Assembly: GCA_003054695.1 (NCBI GenBank)
Contig: QAZA01000045.1
Span: 310,001-374,000, forward strand
Direction of reading: 5' to 3'
Length of the DNA stretch: 64,000 bases
DNA from: Verrucomicrobia bacterium LW23
Lineage (GTDB): Bacteria > Verrucomicrobiota > Verrucomicrobiia > Methylacidiphilales > UBA1321
Of this stretch, positions 16,317 to 25,141 are shown one piece after another. Position 1 is the first letter of the stretch, and each line of letters starts with the position of its first letter. The notes under the pieces are model-generated. The model was not told where the DNA came from and ran no database searches. It saw only the letters and a list, made by a program, of their open reading frames with translations. The translations under genes were made by a program, and so were the position numbers.

Positions 16317-16625
16317 TCAATCCACAGAGAAGGTGGGGCCAAGGTGCATCATCTCCACCACAGAGCGCACAGACGGCTTGAGGTGGATGAGGCGAATGCG
16401 GATGTTGGGCGGCAAGATACGCGGCAGGCTGAGCAAGGAGCCCAGCCCGCTGCTGTCGATAGCCTGCACGTTGCGCATATCCACAATCAGCGATTTTGTC
16501 TCCGGCGGTACGACATTGCGAATATCGTCCTTAAATGTGGTATCGGCAGCCACCAGATGGGTGAGCTGAAACATTACGCGCACCACATTGTCGGGCTCCT
16601 GGCGATGGATGATGGTACTGGCCAT
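16317..16625 (-). CDS. STAS-domain anti-sigma-factor antagonist-like protein
   Basis: 102 residues from the ATG at 16625, preferred over 16631 because GAGGA lies 6 bases before it. A single STAS domain: LIVDMRNVQAIDSSGLGSLL carries the DSSGLG loop, whose Ser is phosphorylated by anti-sigma kinases in SpoIIAA/RsbV proteins. In partner-switching systems the unphosphorylated form frees a sigma factor. No anti-sigma kinase or phosphatase gene lies nearby, so it may act alone or with distant partners. 15 bases separate it from the DCC gene, so the two are likely co-transcribed. Confidence 0.82.
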   Translation of the reverse strand: MASTIIHRQEPDNVVRVMFQLTHLVAADTTFKDDIRNVVPPETKSLIVDMRNVQAIDSSGLGSLLSLPRILPPNIRIRLIHLKPSVRSVVEMMHLGPTFSVD

Positions 16626-17020
16626 GGTCATTCCTCAAGCTGCTACACTGCCCGTCAGGGCTGGGGTTTTGGGGGACAAAGCGGGAGGGGACACCCGGAG
16701 ATGCATTGCCCCGCTGCGTTGCCTGGCGAAGCGACTTGCACGTGCAACGGCGGTTAGCATGCATTGAACCACATTCTGCACGATTTGTCGCATTCTTTCT
16801 GGCAAAGTGCTGCATTTCAGAGAGATAGCATGAATCGCGGCCTGGCCGGCGCGACAAAATCGTGCACTTTTTGCCCTATTTTACAGAAGATGGCGTAATA
16901 GTAAAGAGAGATAACGCACATTCCGCGCCCACCCTCACCCCCCTGACGCCACTCAGAAAAGGCGGCGTGACGCTTGTATCACGGGTTGACTTACCCGACA
17001 CCGGCGGCCACCTTTACCCT
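16626..17020. other. Divergent intergenic region, no gene seen
   Basis: About 395 bases between the STAS gene and the VOC gene. A TTGACT at 16986-16991 sits in a 13-base string, GGTTGACTTACCC, that also occurs at 4811-4823 ahead of another gene. It may be a shared promoter element. Nothing else is recognisable. Confidence 0.4.
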
Positions 17021-17461
17021 ATGAGCAAACCTTTCATCCGCAAAGGCTACACCGCGGTCTCCCCGTACCTCATCGTCAACGGCGCCGCGGCACTGCTGGA
17101 CTTTATGCGCAACGTCTTCGGCGCCAAAGAGATGATCCGCATGCCCACACCTTCCGGCTCCATCGCCCACGCCTCCGTGGAGATTCACGGCGCCGTTATC
17201 GAGCTGGCCGACGCCACCGAACGCTGGAAACCCATGCCCACCTCCCTGCACATCTACGTGCCCGATACCGACGCCACCTTCAAAGCCGCCCTCAACGCCG
17301 GCGCCACTATATTAATGGAGCCCGCCGACCAGTTTTACGGCGAACGCAGCGCCAGCGTGGAGGACGCCTGGGGCAACCAATGGCACATCGCCACCATGCT
17401 TATCGAGCTGACCAACGAGGAGATTGCCGAGCGCGCGCCCAAGGAAAAGGCGGCGGTGTAA
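17021..17461 (+). CDS. VOC (glyoxalase/bleomycin-resistance fold) protein
   Basis: 146 residues forming the paired beta-alpha-beta-beta-beta modules of the vicinal-oxygen-chelate fold: YTAVSPYLIVNGAAALLDFMRNVFGA first, then LHIYVPDTDATFKAALNAGAT with EDAWGNQWHIAT. It resembles the PhnB-like branch. Metal-ligand residues are not all obvious, and the catalysed reaction cannot be assigned. The ATG at 17021 is chosen because the domain starts about 8 residues later. A similar but distinct VOC protein is at 46240. Confidence 0.82.
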   Translation: MSKPFIRKGYTAVSPYLIVNGAAALLDFMRNVFGAKEMIRMPTPSGSIAHASVEIHGAVIELADATERWKPMPTSLHIYVPDTDATFKAALNAGATILMEPADQFYGERSASVEDAWGNQWHIATMLIELTNEEIAERAPKEKAAV

Positions 17462-17526
17462 TCGGACAGGTCAGAAACAGTCAGAAGGTCGCTTTTCAGC
17501 AGGTGCTCCCTCCTCCCCCTCAACTC

Positions 17527-17653
17527 CCCCCTCTATCCCCACTTCGCGGCTTTGTACCCCTTCGTGCGAAATATCCCCTCCCTCCTGATCGGATTACAGA
17601 GGGGAGAGGTTCGCACGAAGGGGTACAAAGCCGCGAAGTGGGGATAGAGGGGG
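17527..17653. repeat. Perfect 44-bp inverted repeat with 39-base loop
   Basis: The arms at 17527-17570 and 17610-17653 are exact reverse complements over 44 bases (core CTTCGCGGCTTTGTACCCC). The loop carries a smaller TCCCCTC/GAGGGGA pair. It would form a very stable hairpin in RNA or a cruciform in DNA. It lies 65 bases after the VOC stop and heads the cluster of repeats up to 18255. Confidence 0.9.
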
Positions 17654-17738
17654 CGGCAGAAAAGCGGGGGCGTCCCCGTTATATACACCGGGACGCCAGG
17701 CTAAGTCAGAAACACGTATCATTAGCTTGCTACCCCTT

Positions 17739-17898
17739 CCGTTCCGCCCCTTTGTGTCTTCGTGTCTTTGTGGTTAAATAATCCCCATTCCCATTTTCGC
17801 AGAGAAGCAGAGAGGAGGGGGAACATTAACCACAAAGACACGAAGACACAAAGGGGCGGAACGGAACTTATGATATTTACTTCTGATTCAGGACACTA
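17739..17898 (-). repeat. Palindromic element, family A copy 2
   Basis: The reverse complement of this segment matches 13901-14049 almost base for base: TAGTGTCCTGAATCAGAAG at one end, the two inverted CACAAAGACACGAAGACACAAAG halves, and AATGGGAATGGGGATTATTTA between them. One 5-base insertion (a second GTTCC) distinguishes it. Its right end CACTAG is shared with the left end of the next element. Confidence 0.85.
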
Positions 17899-18059
17899 GA
17901 GGCTGTCGACATTTCGGCGGTCTGCGGTTCCCCTTGGCGATCTTTCCGTCCTTGGCGTTAAAAATCTGTTGGATTGTATGGCGAGGGCATTTTTAACGCC
18001 AAGGACGGAAAGATCGCCACGACTGAGAAGGGAATAATTCGAATGTCGACAGCCTCTAG
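17896..18059 (+). repeat. Palindromic element, family B, with perfect 17-bp terminal inverted repeats
   Basis: The terminal repeats CTAGAGGCTGTCGACAT (17896-17912) and its reverse complement (18043-18059) are perfect. Inside, a 31-bp perfect inverted repeat (17935-17965 and 17989-18019, GGCGATCTTTCCGTCCTTGG core) leaves a 23-base loop. A degraded copy is at 1190-1293. No coding frame. The structure resembles a MITE or REP-like hairpin element. Confidence 0.88.
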
Positions 18060-18072
18060 TACCCCATAACAA

Positions 18073-18234
18073 TTAAAATTTCGGATAGAGGCTACGTAGT
18101 TTGACTCGTGCGGTGGTGGTGTCGAAGCGCCATTGGACGGGTTTGGCCTTCGTGTTACGGTGCTGGAGCCAGTGGTGGACTTCGGTGCGCATGGAGTCGA
18201 GGGAGGCGATGCGGCGGCTCAGGCACTGGCTCAT
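18073..18234 (-). pseudogene. C-terminal remnant of an IS630-family transposase
   Basis: On the minus strand an ATG-begun frame encodes 53 residues: MSQCLSRRIASLDSMRTEVH, then HWLQHRNTKAKPVQWRFDTT, then TARVKLRSLYPKF and a stop. This matches the end of IS630-type transposases (QCLDRRI ... W....NA....V.W.F.T.DAR.KL..LYP). It is cut off upstream at the SQCL position and lacks the catalytic DDE domain. It lies just beyond the family B palindrome and 21 bases from the hybrid kinase stop. Confidence 0.75.
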
Positions 18235-18255
18235 CGTCCGTTCCTAAACCTGCTG

Positions 18256-20085
18256 CTACGGCATAATAATCCGTGGCCGCGTCTGCCCTACCACCTTGGG
18301 GATCATCCCGGGGGCCGGGCCCGGGGGCGGGGCTGCGGGTGGCGCGGCGGGCATGGGGGTGGCGTTGGCCGACTGCTCCGGGTGCTGCAGCCTGGCGGGG
18401 ATGATTGACTCCCGCACGCGGCTGGTGGAGGGCGGCGGCGGCAGCTGCGACGTGCTGGTGCCCAGAGTGCCGCCCGGCGCGGCAGGCGGCTTGCCGAGGC
18501 TTCCGCTGGGCGGCAGCAGCCGCATGGTGATGCTGCGGTTGGCCTTGGTGTTGACGATCTTCTTGCGCAAGGTCTCCAGGCTAAAGGGCTTCTGCAGTAC
18601 GCCCAGGTTAATGGTGCTGTACTGATTCACAAAATCCTGGAACTTGCTCGGCGGGTGGCCGCTGACGAGCAGAATCTGCGTCTCCGCCTCCTTATAGGTC
18701 TCCGGCAGCTGATTCCACTGGCGGATAAACTCGGAGCCGTCCATGCCCGGCATATGGAAGTCCACCAGAATCAGCCGCGGCAGCGCCTTCAGCGAAAGCG
18801 CCTCCAGCGCCTCCTCCGCCTGCGAGTAGGACTGCACGCGATAGCCCAGGTGCTCCAGCAGCCCCGCTACGCCGCCGCGCACCAGGTCGTCGTCGTCGAT
18901 GACAAACGCCAGGTGGGCTTCGGCCGGCTTGGGCGCGGTGTTGGCCTGCGCCATAATCATATCGGTGCTGCGGCGTGGGTCGGAGCGCTTGACGCCGACA
19001 GCCGCGGGCATTTTGCGGGGCCAGACGAGCGACACCGTCGTGCCGCTGCCCACCTTGCTCTCAATCTCCACCGTGCCATCGTGCTGGCTAAGGATGCCCT
19101 GCACCATGGCCAGGCCCAGGCCCGTGCCCTGCTTTTTGGTGCTGAAAAACGGCTGGCCGATGTTGGCCATGTCCTCCGGCGTAATGCCCACGCCGGTATC
19201 CTTGACGCTAAGCCGCGCGTGGGTGGCGGTGGGCTCCCACAAAATATGGATAATGCCGCCATCCGGCATCGCCTCGCGCGCGTTTTTGATGAGGTTGAGC
19301 AGACAGTGGCTGAGGCTGCTGTAGCAACCCGTTACACGCACGGGACTTGCGTCCGCCGCGATGATGGGCGCCACGGCCACGCGGTGCTGGCTGCCAAAGC
19401 TTAGCCCCGCAATCCGCGCCACGTCGCTGATCAGCTCCACCAGGTTAAACTCCGTCATCGTCAGCGGCTGCCGCTTGGCATAACCCAGCAGGCTGCGCGT
19501 GAGCGACGACCCCGAGGAGCACGCGCGAATGATATTCACCAGACACGAGCGGTCCGTCTGCCGCAGGCCGCTGCTGCTCAGCATCGCCTCCGCATTGGCC
19601 TGGATGCCCATGATGAGGTTGTTGAAATCGTGCGCAACGCCGCTGGCCAGCTCACCGATGCTCTCCAGCTTGCGGCTCTCCAGCGCGGCGCGATCACTCT
19701 CGTCCACCACGGCGCTGTCCGTAAACGTAAACCAGAACCACTTTTGCGGCGGCTCATCGCCCTCTTTGCGCTCCTCAAAATAAAGGGTGGAGCGGTAAAT
19801 CTTGCCCGGCTGGGACTGCGGGCGGAACGCGGGCATCACCTGCTGGCCGCTGCCGTCCGCCTGGCGGATGGCCTCCGAGAGATAGCTGGCCATCTCCACC
19901 GGCAGGTAGTTCAGGCCCAGGGCGGGCAGCGCGCTGGTATGCTCGCGCATCTGAAAAAGCGTGGCCGCCACCAGGTTACAGCTGACAAGCCGAAAGCCTG
20001 TCGCCTCCGAAAAATGAAGCAGCAAGTCCGCCCGCGCGTGCGAACGTGCCATCAGCGACTGCATTGCGTGAAGAGTCCCCGTCAT
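18256..20085 (-). CDS. Hybrid sensor histidine kinase with C-terminal receiver
   Basis: 609 residues from the ATG at 20085 (GAGG 5 bases upstream); a TTG at 20127 would add 14. Order: N-terminal PAS-like sensor region (about 1-150) with no membrane span, DHp helix with phospho-His in GVAHDFNNLIMGI, CA domain with NLIKNAREAM (N box), DTGVGI (G1) and GTGLGLAMVQGI (G2). A receiver near 385-510 has IDDDD and phosphoacceptor LVDFHMPGMDG. A Pro-rich tail of about 90 residues follows. A soluble kinase sensing a cytoplasmic cue is likely. The NtrC regulator at 14345 is the nearest possible partner, but they are not adjacent. Confidence 0.9.
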   Translation of the reverse strand: MTGTLHAMQSLMARSHARADLLLHFSEATGFRLVSCNLVAATLFQMREHTSALPALGLNYLPVEMASYLSEAIRQADGSGQQVMPAFRPQSQPGKIYRSTLYFEERKEGDEPPQKWFWFTFTDSAVVDESDRAALESRKLESIGELASGVAHDFNNLIMGIQANAEAMLSSSGLRQTDRSCLVNIIRACSSGSSLTRSLLGYAKRQPLTMTEFNLVELISDVARIAGLSFGSQHRVAVAPIIAADASPVRVTGCYSSLSHCLLNLIKNAREAMPDGGIIHILWEPTATHARLSVKDTGVGITPEDMANIGQPFFSTKKQGTGLGLAMVQGILSQHDGTVEIESKVGSGTTVSLVWPRKMPAAVGVKRSDPRRSTDMIMAQANTAPKPAEAHLAFVIDDDDLVRGGVAGLLEHLGYRVQSYSQAEEALEALSLKALPRLILVDFHMPGMDGSEFIRQWNQLPETYKEAETQILLVSGHPPSKFQDFVNQYSTINLGVLQKPFSLETLRKKIVNTKANRSITMRLLPPSGSLGKPPAAPGGTLGTSTSQLPPPPSTSRVRESIIPARLQHPEQSANATPMPAAPPAAPPPGPAPGMIPKVVGQTRPRIIMP

Positions 20086-20619
20086 GTGTACCTCAGTGCG
20101 CCGAACTTCCGCGGCATAGCGTGACAAAGCCGGACGCGGCCGACGAAACCGCTGCCCCGATGGATATACTTTGCCACAATTGCGAGATCAATGCCATGAG
20201 AAAATTTATAGCGGATAGAAATTTAAAGTCCTGAAAAATCCGCGCCCCCCGTCGAGAGCACGCCGGGCGCTTCGGTCAGATCAGATGCGAGGGGGATTCG
20301 TAATGCTTCGACCTTTCCGAGCCACACTTTACTGTACTCTTCCGCCCAAAAGCACCTTATGACACACCGGCCTTACAATGGCGATGGAAAGTCCATTTTT
20401 TCTCACAAAATCTCCAATGCCCATCGTCTCCATCCTGGCGTTTTTATTTGGTGAAAAAGCTCACCAAACTATTTACGTAAGCCGACAACAAGGTTATGCT
20501 GGGTAAGATGCACGACCTCGCGCCGCGCATCGCTTTGCCGCCCAGCCCGTCCTGCCCCGGCAACTCACCCGCCTCCTCCCCGGTTCCCCTCCCTTCCCCC
20601 AACCCCCTGCTCGCCAGCT
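20086..20619. other. Divergent intergenic region, no gene seen
   Basis: About 530 bases between the hybrid kinase and the exported protein at 20620. More AT-rich than the surroundings from 20160 to 20500. No repeat shared with the rest of the window, no tRNA and no convincing promoter pair was found. Confidence 0.45.
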
Positions 20620-21249
20620 ATGAAATCCGCACGCCGCTTTCTGTCGCTCCTCGCCGTCGCCGCAGTCGGCCTCGTCGCCATCGCCACCTCCGCCCTGGCG
20701 GAGGAGTTCAAGGTTAATGTCGAGAAGAAGACCGAGATCTCCCGCACTACCACGGAAGAAGCACCGGGCGCGGGCGACCCCTGGGCGCCCAAGTATACGC
20801 TTAAGCGTATGGAGCGCAACAACTTCGACGCCGCCATCAGCTACTCCGGCCTGGAGGCCGCCAAGGACATTTCCCTCAAGTTCTACATCATCGGCACCTG
20901 CAGCATCTCCGGCGAGCGCGACAAAAAGCTGCTGCTGGCCGGCAAGTACGAGCACCCCGCCCAGGCCTTTAACGCCGGCGAGAAAAAGAACTTCACCATC
21001 GGGCCCATCGGCTTCCCCGACTGGGAGGTGAAGAAAGACGGCGGCCACGTGTACCGCTGCGGCCTGAAGTACGAAGGCTGGGTCGTCGAGTTCTACCGCG
21101 ATGGCAAACTCCTCAGCCGCACCGCCCGCACGCCCGACCTGGAGAAGAAGCTGGCCAAAGGCGAGATCCTGGAAAACTACCCCGGCTTTGAGAAGCCCAA
21201 GAGCAAGGAAGAAGTCAAGTGCGTGGAAACCACCACGGCCTCGAAGTAA
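20620..21249 (+). CDS. Exported protein of unknown function
   Basis: 209 residues with a signal peptide (RRFLSLLAVAAVGLVAIATSALA, cleavage near residue 27). The mature part has alternating strands typical of a small beta-sandwich: ISLKFYIIGTC, KKNFTIGPIGFPDWEVK, YRCGLKYEGWVVEFYRDGKLL. Two or three Cys could pair. The C-terminus is Lys/Glu-rich. I recognise no family. Likely periplasmic. Its 3' gap contains the large nested-hairpin repeat. Confidence 0.6.
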   Translation: MKSARRFLSLLAVAAVGLVAIATSALAEEFKVNVEKKTEISRTTTEEAPGAGDPWAPKYTLKRMERNNFDAAISYSGLEAAKDISLKFYIIGTCSISGERDKKLLLAGKYEHPAQAFNAGEKKNFTIGPIGFPDWEVKKDGGHVYRCGLKYEGWVVEFYRDGKLLSRTARTPDLEKKLAKGEILENYPGFEKPKSKEEVKCVETTTASK

Positions 21250-21314
21250 AGCGGCAGGCGGCACAAGCAAGTCTACAGAGAGCGGTTTCAGTACGTGTGT
21301 GGACAAGCTTTTCC

Positions 21315-21541
21315 GACAACCTCAAAGAGGTTGTATATCCTAGCCCAGGGTTCCCCGAACGAAGAGAGGGAACCCTGGGAAAGCAGCGCCCTCCTAACAA
21401 CCCCAACGAGGGTTGTATCCCTTTGCACAAGAGCGGGATACGACCCACGTTCGGGTCGTTCTCCCCTCACGCATTCCCCAGGGTTCCCTCGCTTGACTCG
21501 GGGAACCCTGGGCAAGGATATACAACCTCGTTGAGGTTGTC
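21315..21541. repeat. Nested-hairpin element of ACAACCTC...GAGGTTGT type
   Basis: The outer arms 21315-21356 and 21500-21541 are near-perfect inverted repeats. Inside are at least six local hairpins: ACAACCTCaaaGAGGTTGT (21316-21334), CCCAGGGTTCC...GGAACCCTGGG (21344-21379), ACAACCCcaacGAGGGTTGT (21397-21416), ACGACCCacgttCGGGTCGT (21440-21459), CCCAGGGTTCCC...GGGAACCCTGG (about 21478-21511), and ACAACCTCgttGAGGTTGT (21522-21540). No frame is conserved. It separates the exported protein from the convergent membrane protein and might stop transcription from both sides. Confidence 0.88.
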
Positions 21542-21601
21542 TGAGAATCGTGTTGGCATCCCCACAGATGCAGAGTCGGTTGGTGGCTGCACGCAATACG
21601 C

Positions 21602-23209
21602 TCAGTTCCCCACCGGCATCCCGCCCGGCCCATCGCCGCCGGGCAGGCCGGGCGGCTGGTTGCTGATGGGCGCGACGGGGCCGGCCGTCGGCTTGTCGTC
21701 GGGGTGGTGGACCATGAGGTGAAGCAGCGGCACGATTTCGGAGCGCACGCTTACATTCACCCGCTCAAGCGGATGATCCACACTTGCTCCCTGATCCGGC
21801 TGCTCCGGCACCCAGATGATCTGCGCGATAAAGCGCCGCCCTTCCGCATCCGCAAAGTAATGCAGGCGCTCGCCCTCCACGGGGATAAGCCGCGCCTCAA
21901 TCTCCGACGTCATAAAGTCGCTCAGAAGTTCCGGCAGGCGGCCTCCGTTCTGCAGACGCCAGAGCCCAAAGGCCAGGGCCGCCATGCGCACGTTGTGGCC
22001 GCGGGCCGTGCGGATGCCCTCCATGATCTCGCTCGCCAACTCGCGCTGCATTTCCTTGTCAGGCGCCGGGATGGGACTGCCTTTCTCGCGCGAGGCCTCC
22101 AGGCGGACGTAGTAGGTGCGAAGTTTCCGCACCATCTGCAACATCGCGGGAATCTTCCTCTGCCGCGGCAGAACATCTTCTGCCCCAATCTTTTGCAGGC
22201 GCTTCAGCGGGTCGGCGCGAATCTGTGCAAACAGCGAGTAGTCGGGATCGCGATAGTACATCGCCTCGTGCAAGTGGTAAGCCGCTGTGTGGCGAACCAT
22301 CTCCCGCATCCACGTGCGGCAGTCGCTATCGCGCACACCTGTGCTGTCAAGCAAACGCTGGTAATGGGTTACGTCAAGCTGCCCGGAGCGGATCGCCAGG
22401 CCTGTAAGGAGGAGCAGCGTCGGGCTGATCTGCTGCGGGTCAAACTCCTGCCGGGGCGAGCGCCTGAAAAGCTGGACCCACGCCCCGACCGCGTCGTCCG
22501 TCCTGCCCATCACCAGATACGTCATGGCAACCCGATTGAGGGCCTGGTCAAAGGTGTCAAAGAAATAGAAAAAATCGTCCAGCCCATACAGCCAGAAGTC
22601 CATGCACGACAACACGTAAGGCTCATTAGGCGGAAGCACCGTCTCCAGATTCAGCACTCCGCCGCTCCATTGCCAGTGCTGTACGTAGTAGCGCAACCGC
22701 CCCAGCGCCTCCTGCACGCTGTGCTTCTCCCCCAGGTACGCATGGGCTGACTGCATGTTGCCGTAGTGGTCGGCCACGTGGTACATCAGCCCGTCCATCA
22801 TCTCCTCCTGCCCCAGCGCGCGAGAGGCAATGCCCGCCCCCAGCCGGCTATGGCGCACCGCGTAGTACTGCAGGCTGGAGGCCGCCAGCTGCGCCCTGCG
22901 CCCGCCAAAATCGTATTCCTCGGGCCGCTGCAGCAGCATCCCCTCGCGCTCGATAGCGGCCTTTTCGCGATCGAGCTGCGCCACACAAATCTGCACGGTG
23001 GCCACCCAGGCGACAGCCGGAGCCAGCAGCGCGAGCGTAATGGCACCCAGCACCCAAAACTCCCAGCACTCGTACCAGCGGCGGATGCGCGGGGCGTCCC
23101 GTACCTCATCCACCGGCGTCTGCGCGGCACCGATGGGGCCCAGCGACCCAAAACCGCGCGGGTGCTCCGGAGGCGGCGTCATCGGGGAGAGAGGCGGGGG
23201 CGTTGTCAT
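21602..23209 (-). CDS. Membrane-anchored protein of unknown function
   Basis: 535 residues from the ATG at 23209; an earlier start at 23287 would add 26 residues. A Pro-rich N-terminal 45 residues precede one transmembrane segment (FWVLGAITLALLAPAVAWVATVQICVA). A large, mostly helical domain without Cys motifs follows, with aromatic-rich patches (CMDFWLYGLDDFFYFFDTFDQAL), then a Pro/Gly-rich tail. The topology predicts an inner-membrane anchor with a periplasmic domain. The helical part might be a solenoid like TPR or SEL1, but repeats are not clear. No family recognised. Confidence 0.6.
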   Translation of the reverse strand: MTTPPPLSPMTPPPEHPRGFGSLGPIGAAQTPVDEVRDAPRIRRWYECWEFWVLGAITLALLAPAVAWVATVQICVAQLDREKAAIEREGMLLQRPEEYDFGGRRAQLAASSLQYYAVRHSRLGAGIASRALGQEEMMDGLMYHVADHYGNMQSAHAYLGEKHSVQEALGRLRYYVQHWQWSGGVLNLETVLPPNEPYVLSCMDFWLYGLDDFFYFFDTFDQALNRVAMTYLVMGRTDDAVGAWVQLFRRSPRQEFDPQQISPTLLLLTGLAIRSGQLDVTHYQRLLDSTGVRDSDCRTWMREMVRHTAAYHLHEAMYYRDPDYSLFAQIRADPLKRLQKIGAEDVLPRQRKIPAMLQMVRKLRTYYVRLEASREKGSPIPAPDKEMQRELASEIMEGIRTARGHNVRMAALAFGLWRLQNGGRLPELLSDFMTSEIEARLIPVEGERLHYFADAEGRRFIAQIIWVPEQPDQGASVDHPLERVNVSVRSEIVPLLHLMVHHPDDKPTAGPVAPISNQPPGLPGGDGPGGMPVGN

Positions 23210-23728
23210 GGAGAGGGGCCGGAAGGCAGGCGGGGTATCCGCCACAAGGCGAAGCTTTACCGACTTTACGACTACCGGGCGTAACACAAGCCCCCCTAAA
23301 TCAGGCGGAGCCCTTGCCGATAGTACATCTTATCTACAGAATTTCGCAAGCACCCAGCGCAATGCACCCCATTACGGCAACGCTACCGCCGTGTCTACCT
23401 TTCTCCCGTTCCGCACCAGTCGCGACTGTCGCAACAGCTTTGCTATCAACGCCATAAGGCCATTCACCCAGCCGTTTGCGCCCTGCTGCCTTTGTGGCGA
23501 TTTTCTCCCCTCCGAATCGTTGTATAAGGTCAGGGCACGGGGAAGCTTCGCCCCAAAGCCACCAGAGCACAACACCAGGCACGCGCAGAACCCGGGTATG
23601 CGGGTACATCAATGGGCCAAAATAGCCATCCCCCTGAAGGACATTTTTGCCGCAAGGCAGAAAAAGCTACCATTTGCCCGCAAATGCGTTAACTTATCAG
23701 CAGCGGGTAACCCCCGCAGATTCCCCCG
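23210..23728. other. Divergent intergenic region, no gene seen
   Basis: About 520 bases between two divergent membrane-protein genes. Contains no recognisable RNA gene, terminator or repeat shared within the window. Confidence 0.4.
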
Positions 23729-25120
23729 ATGAGCAGCGATTCCTTCTACGACAGCGCGCTTGCGCGCGGCCTGCTTCTGAAAGAGCAGGGACGTTATGCC
23801 GAAGCCGAAAACTACTTTCGCCGGGCGCTTTCGGTGGACCCGGAGAATGGCGAGGCGCTTAACCTGTTGGCCGGCTGTCAGTTACAACAAGGCCAATCCG
23901 GCGACGCCCTCGTCACAATTACCGACGCCATCGCGCGCGAGCCCAACGAGAGCGATTACCACGCTCTCCAGGCCGTCATCCTGTCCGTCCTCGATCGCCC
24001 CCGCGACGCCACTGCTGCCGCCATGCGCGGCCTGGCCCTGCAGCCCACCAGTCTGTACGCCCTTAACGCGTTGACACAGACCTACTTAAGCCAAAAGCAA
24101 TGGGCCCGGGCGGAGGAGTCCAGCCGCCGCGCCCTTGCCCTGGACGCCGACGACGCGCTCGCCGCCAATTTCCTCGCGCTCTCCCTGCGCATGCAAAACA
24201 AGTGGGACGAGAACGAGGAGCAAATCCGCGGCCTCCTCTCCCGCAACCCCGAGGACGCCTTTACCCACAGCAACGCCGGCTGGGCCGCCCTGACGCGCGG
24301 TGACAGCAAGGCTGCCGAGGCCCACTTCCGCGAGTCCCTGCGCCTCGACCCCGACAACGACTCCGCCCGCGATGGTCTGCTCCAGTCCTTCAAGGGCCGC
24401 TCCTGGCTATACCGCCGCTATCTGGACTACTGCTTTTTTATGGAGAAGTTCAGCGGCCGCGCGCAAATAGCTATGGTTGTTGGGCTTATGATAGCCGTCA
24501 ACCTGCTCAGCTCCGTCCTCACCGGCCCCTACAAGGTGCTGGGCGCGCTGGTGCTGCTGGCCTACCTGGCGTACGTTTTCTTCTCCCACGTGGCGCACGT
24601 GGTCGGCAATATTTTCCTGCTGACCGACCGCTTTGCCCGCTACGTCCTTACCGCCGCCGAAAAGCGCGAAGCGGCCGCCGTAGGCCTTGCCCTGGCCCTG
24701 GGCACCGCGCTGACGATCAGCGCCTTTGTGCTGCCCGGCTCCGTCCTCACCGTTACCACCGCCACGGCCACCCCCGCGCTGGAGGAGCTGGCCCCCACCC
24801 TCGGCAGCACCATCCGCGGCTACCTGGCCAGCGAGGCCGTCAAGTCGGAAGCTGGCACCGGCGGCCTTGTGCTCCTGGCCGGCGTGCTGTTGGCCGGCTG
24901 CGCCATTCCCCTCTGCCACGTCTTCACCAACAACTCGCGCATCGGCACGGGGGCGTTCACGGCCATCGCCGGCGCCGCAGTGCTCAGCGCCGTGCTCTGT
25001 CTCAGCGCCGCACTGCTCCACGCGCCCGCCATCAGCTTCGTACTGCCGCTGGCCATCACCTCGCTCATCATCCTCGTCCTCAGCACCTGGCTGACGAATG
25101 TGTCCGCATTGCGGCGCTAG
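23729..25120 (+). CDS. TPR protein with multi-pass membrane domain
   Basis: 463 residues. Residues 1-215 are about six TPR units (LLKEQGRYAEAENYFRRALSVDPENGEALNLL, AHFRESLRLDPDN). A helical connector (SWLYRRYLDYCFFMEKF) leads to a C-terminal domain with five or six hydrophobic segments (MVVGLMIAVNLLSSVL, LGALVLLAYLAYVFFS, VGLALALGTALTISAFVL, and others). The N-terminal TPRs lack a signal peptide and should be cytoplasmic. This layout occurs in uncharacterised verrucomicrobial and planctomycetal proteins. Role unknown, perhaps a docking platform at the inner membrane. Confidence 0.72.
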   Translation: MSSDSFYDSALARGLLLKEQGRYAEAENYFRRALSVDPENGEALNLLAGCQLQQGQSGDALVTITDAIAREPNESDYHALQAVILSVLDRPRDATAAAMRGLALQPTSLYALNALTQTYLSQKQWARAEESSRRALALDADDALAANFLALSLRMQNKWDENEEQIRGLLSRNPEDAFTHSNAGWAALTRGDSKAAEAHFRESLRLDPDNDSARDGLLQSFKGRSWLYRRYLDYCFFMEKFSGRAQIAMVVGLMIAVNLLSSVLTGPYKVLGALVLLAYLAYVFFSHVAHVVGNIFLLTDRFARYVLTAAEKREAAAVGLALALGTALTISAFVLPGSVLTVTTATATPALEELAPTLGSTIRGYLASEAVKSEAGTGGLVLLAGVLLAGCAIPLCHVFTNNSRIGTGAFTAIAGAAVLSAVLCLSAALLHAPAISFVLPLAITSLIILVLSTWLTNVSALRR

Positions 25121-25141
25121 CTCAGTTGTCGCCGGGCACAA

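Noticed and set aside
16801-16815. TGGCAAAGTGCTGCA as a sigma-54 promoter
   Set aside because: GG and GC are one base too close for the -24/-12 spacing, so an NtrC-type target is not supported.
17527-18060. A CRISPR array in the repeat-rich gap
   Set aside because: The repeats are inverted, of different families, and not spaced at regular intervals. No cas gene is present.
21288-21633. Small proteins translated from the nested-hairpin element
   Set aside because: All frames follow the palindromic repeat, without ribosome-binding sites, and differ between the two arms.
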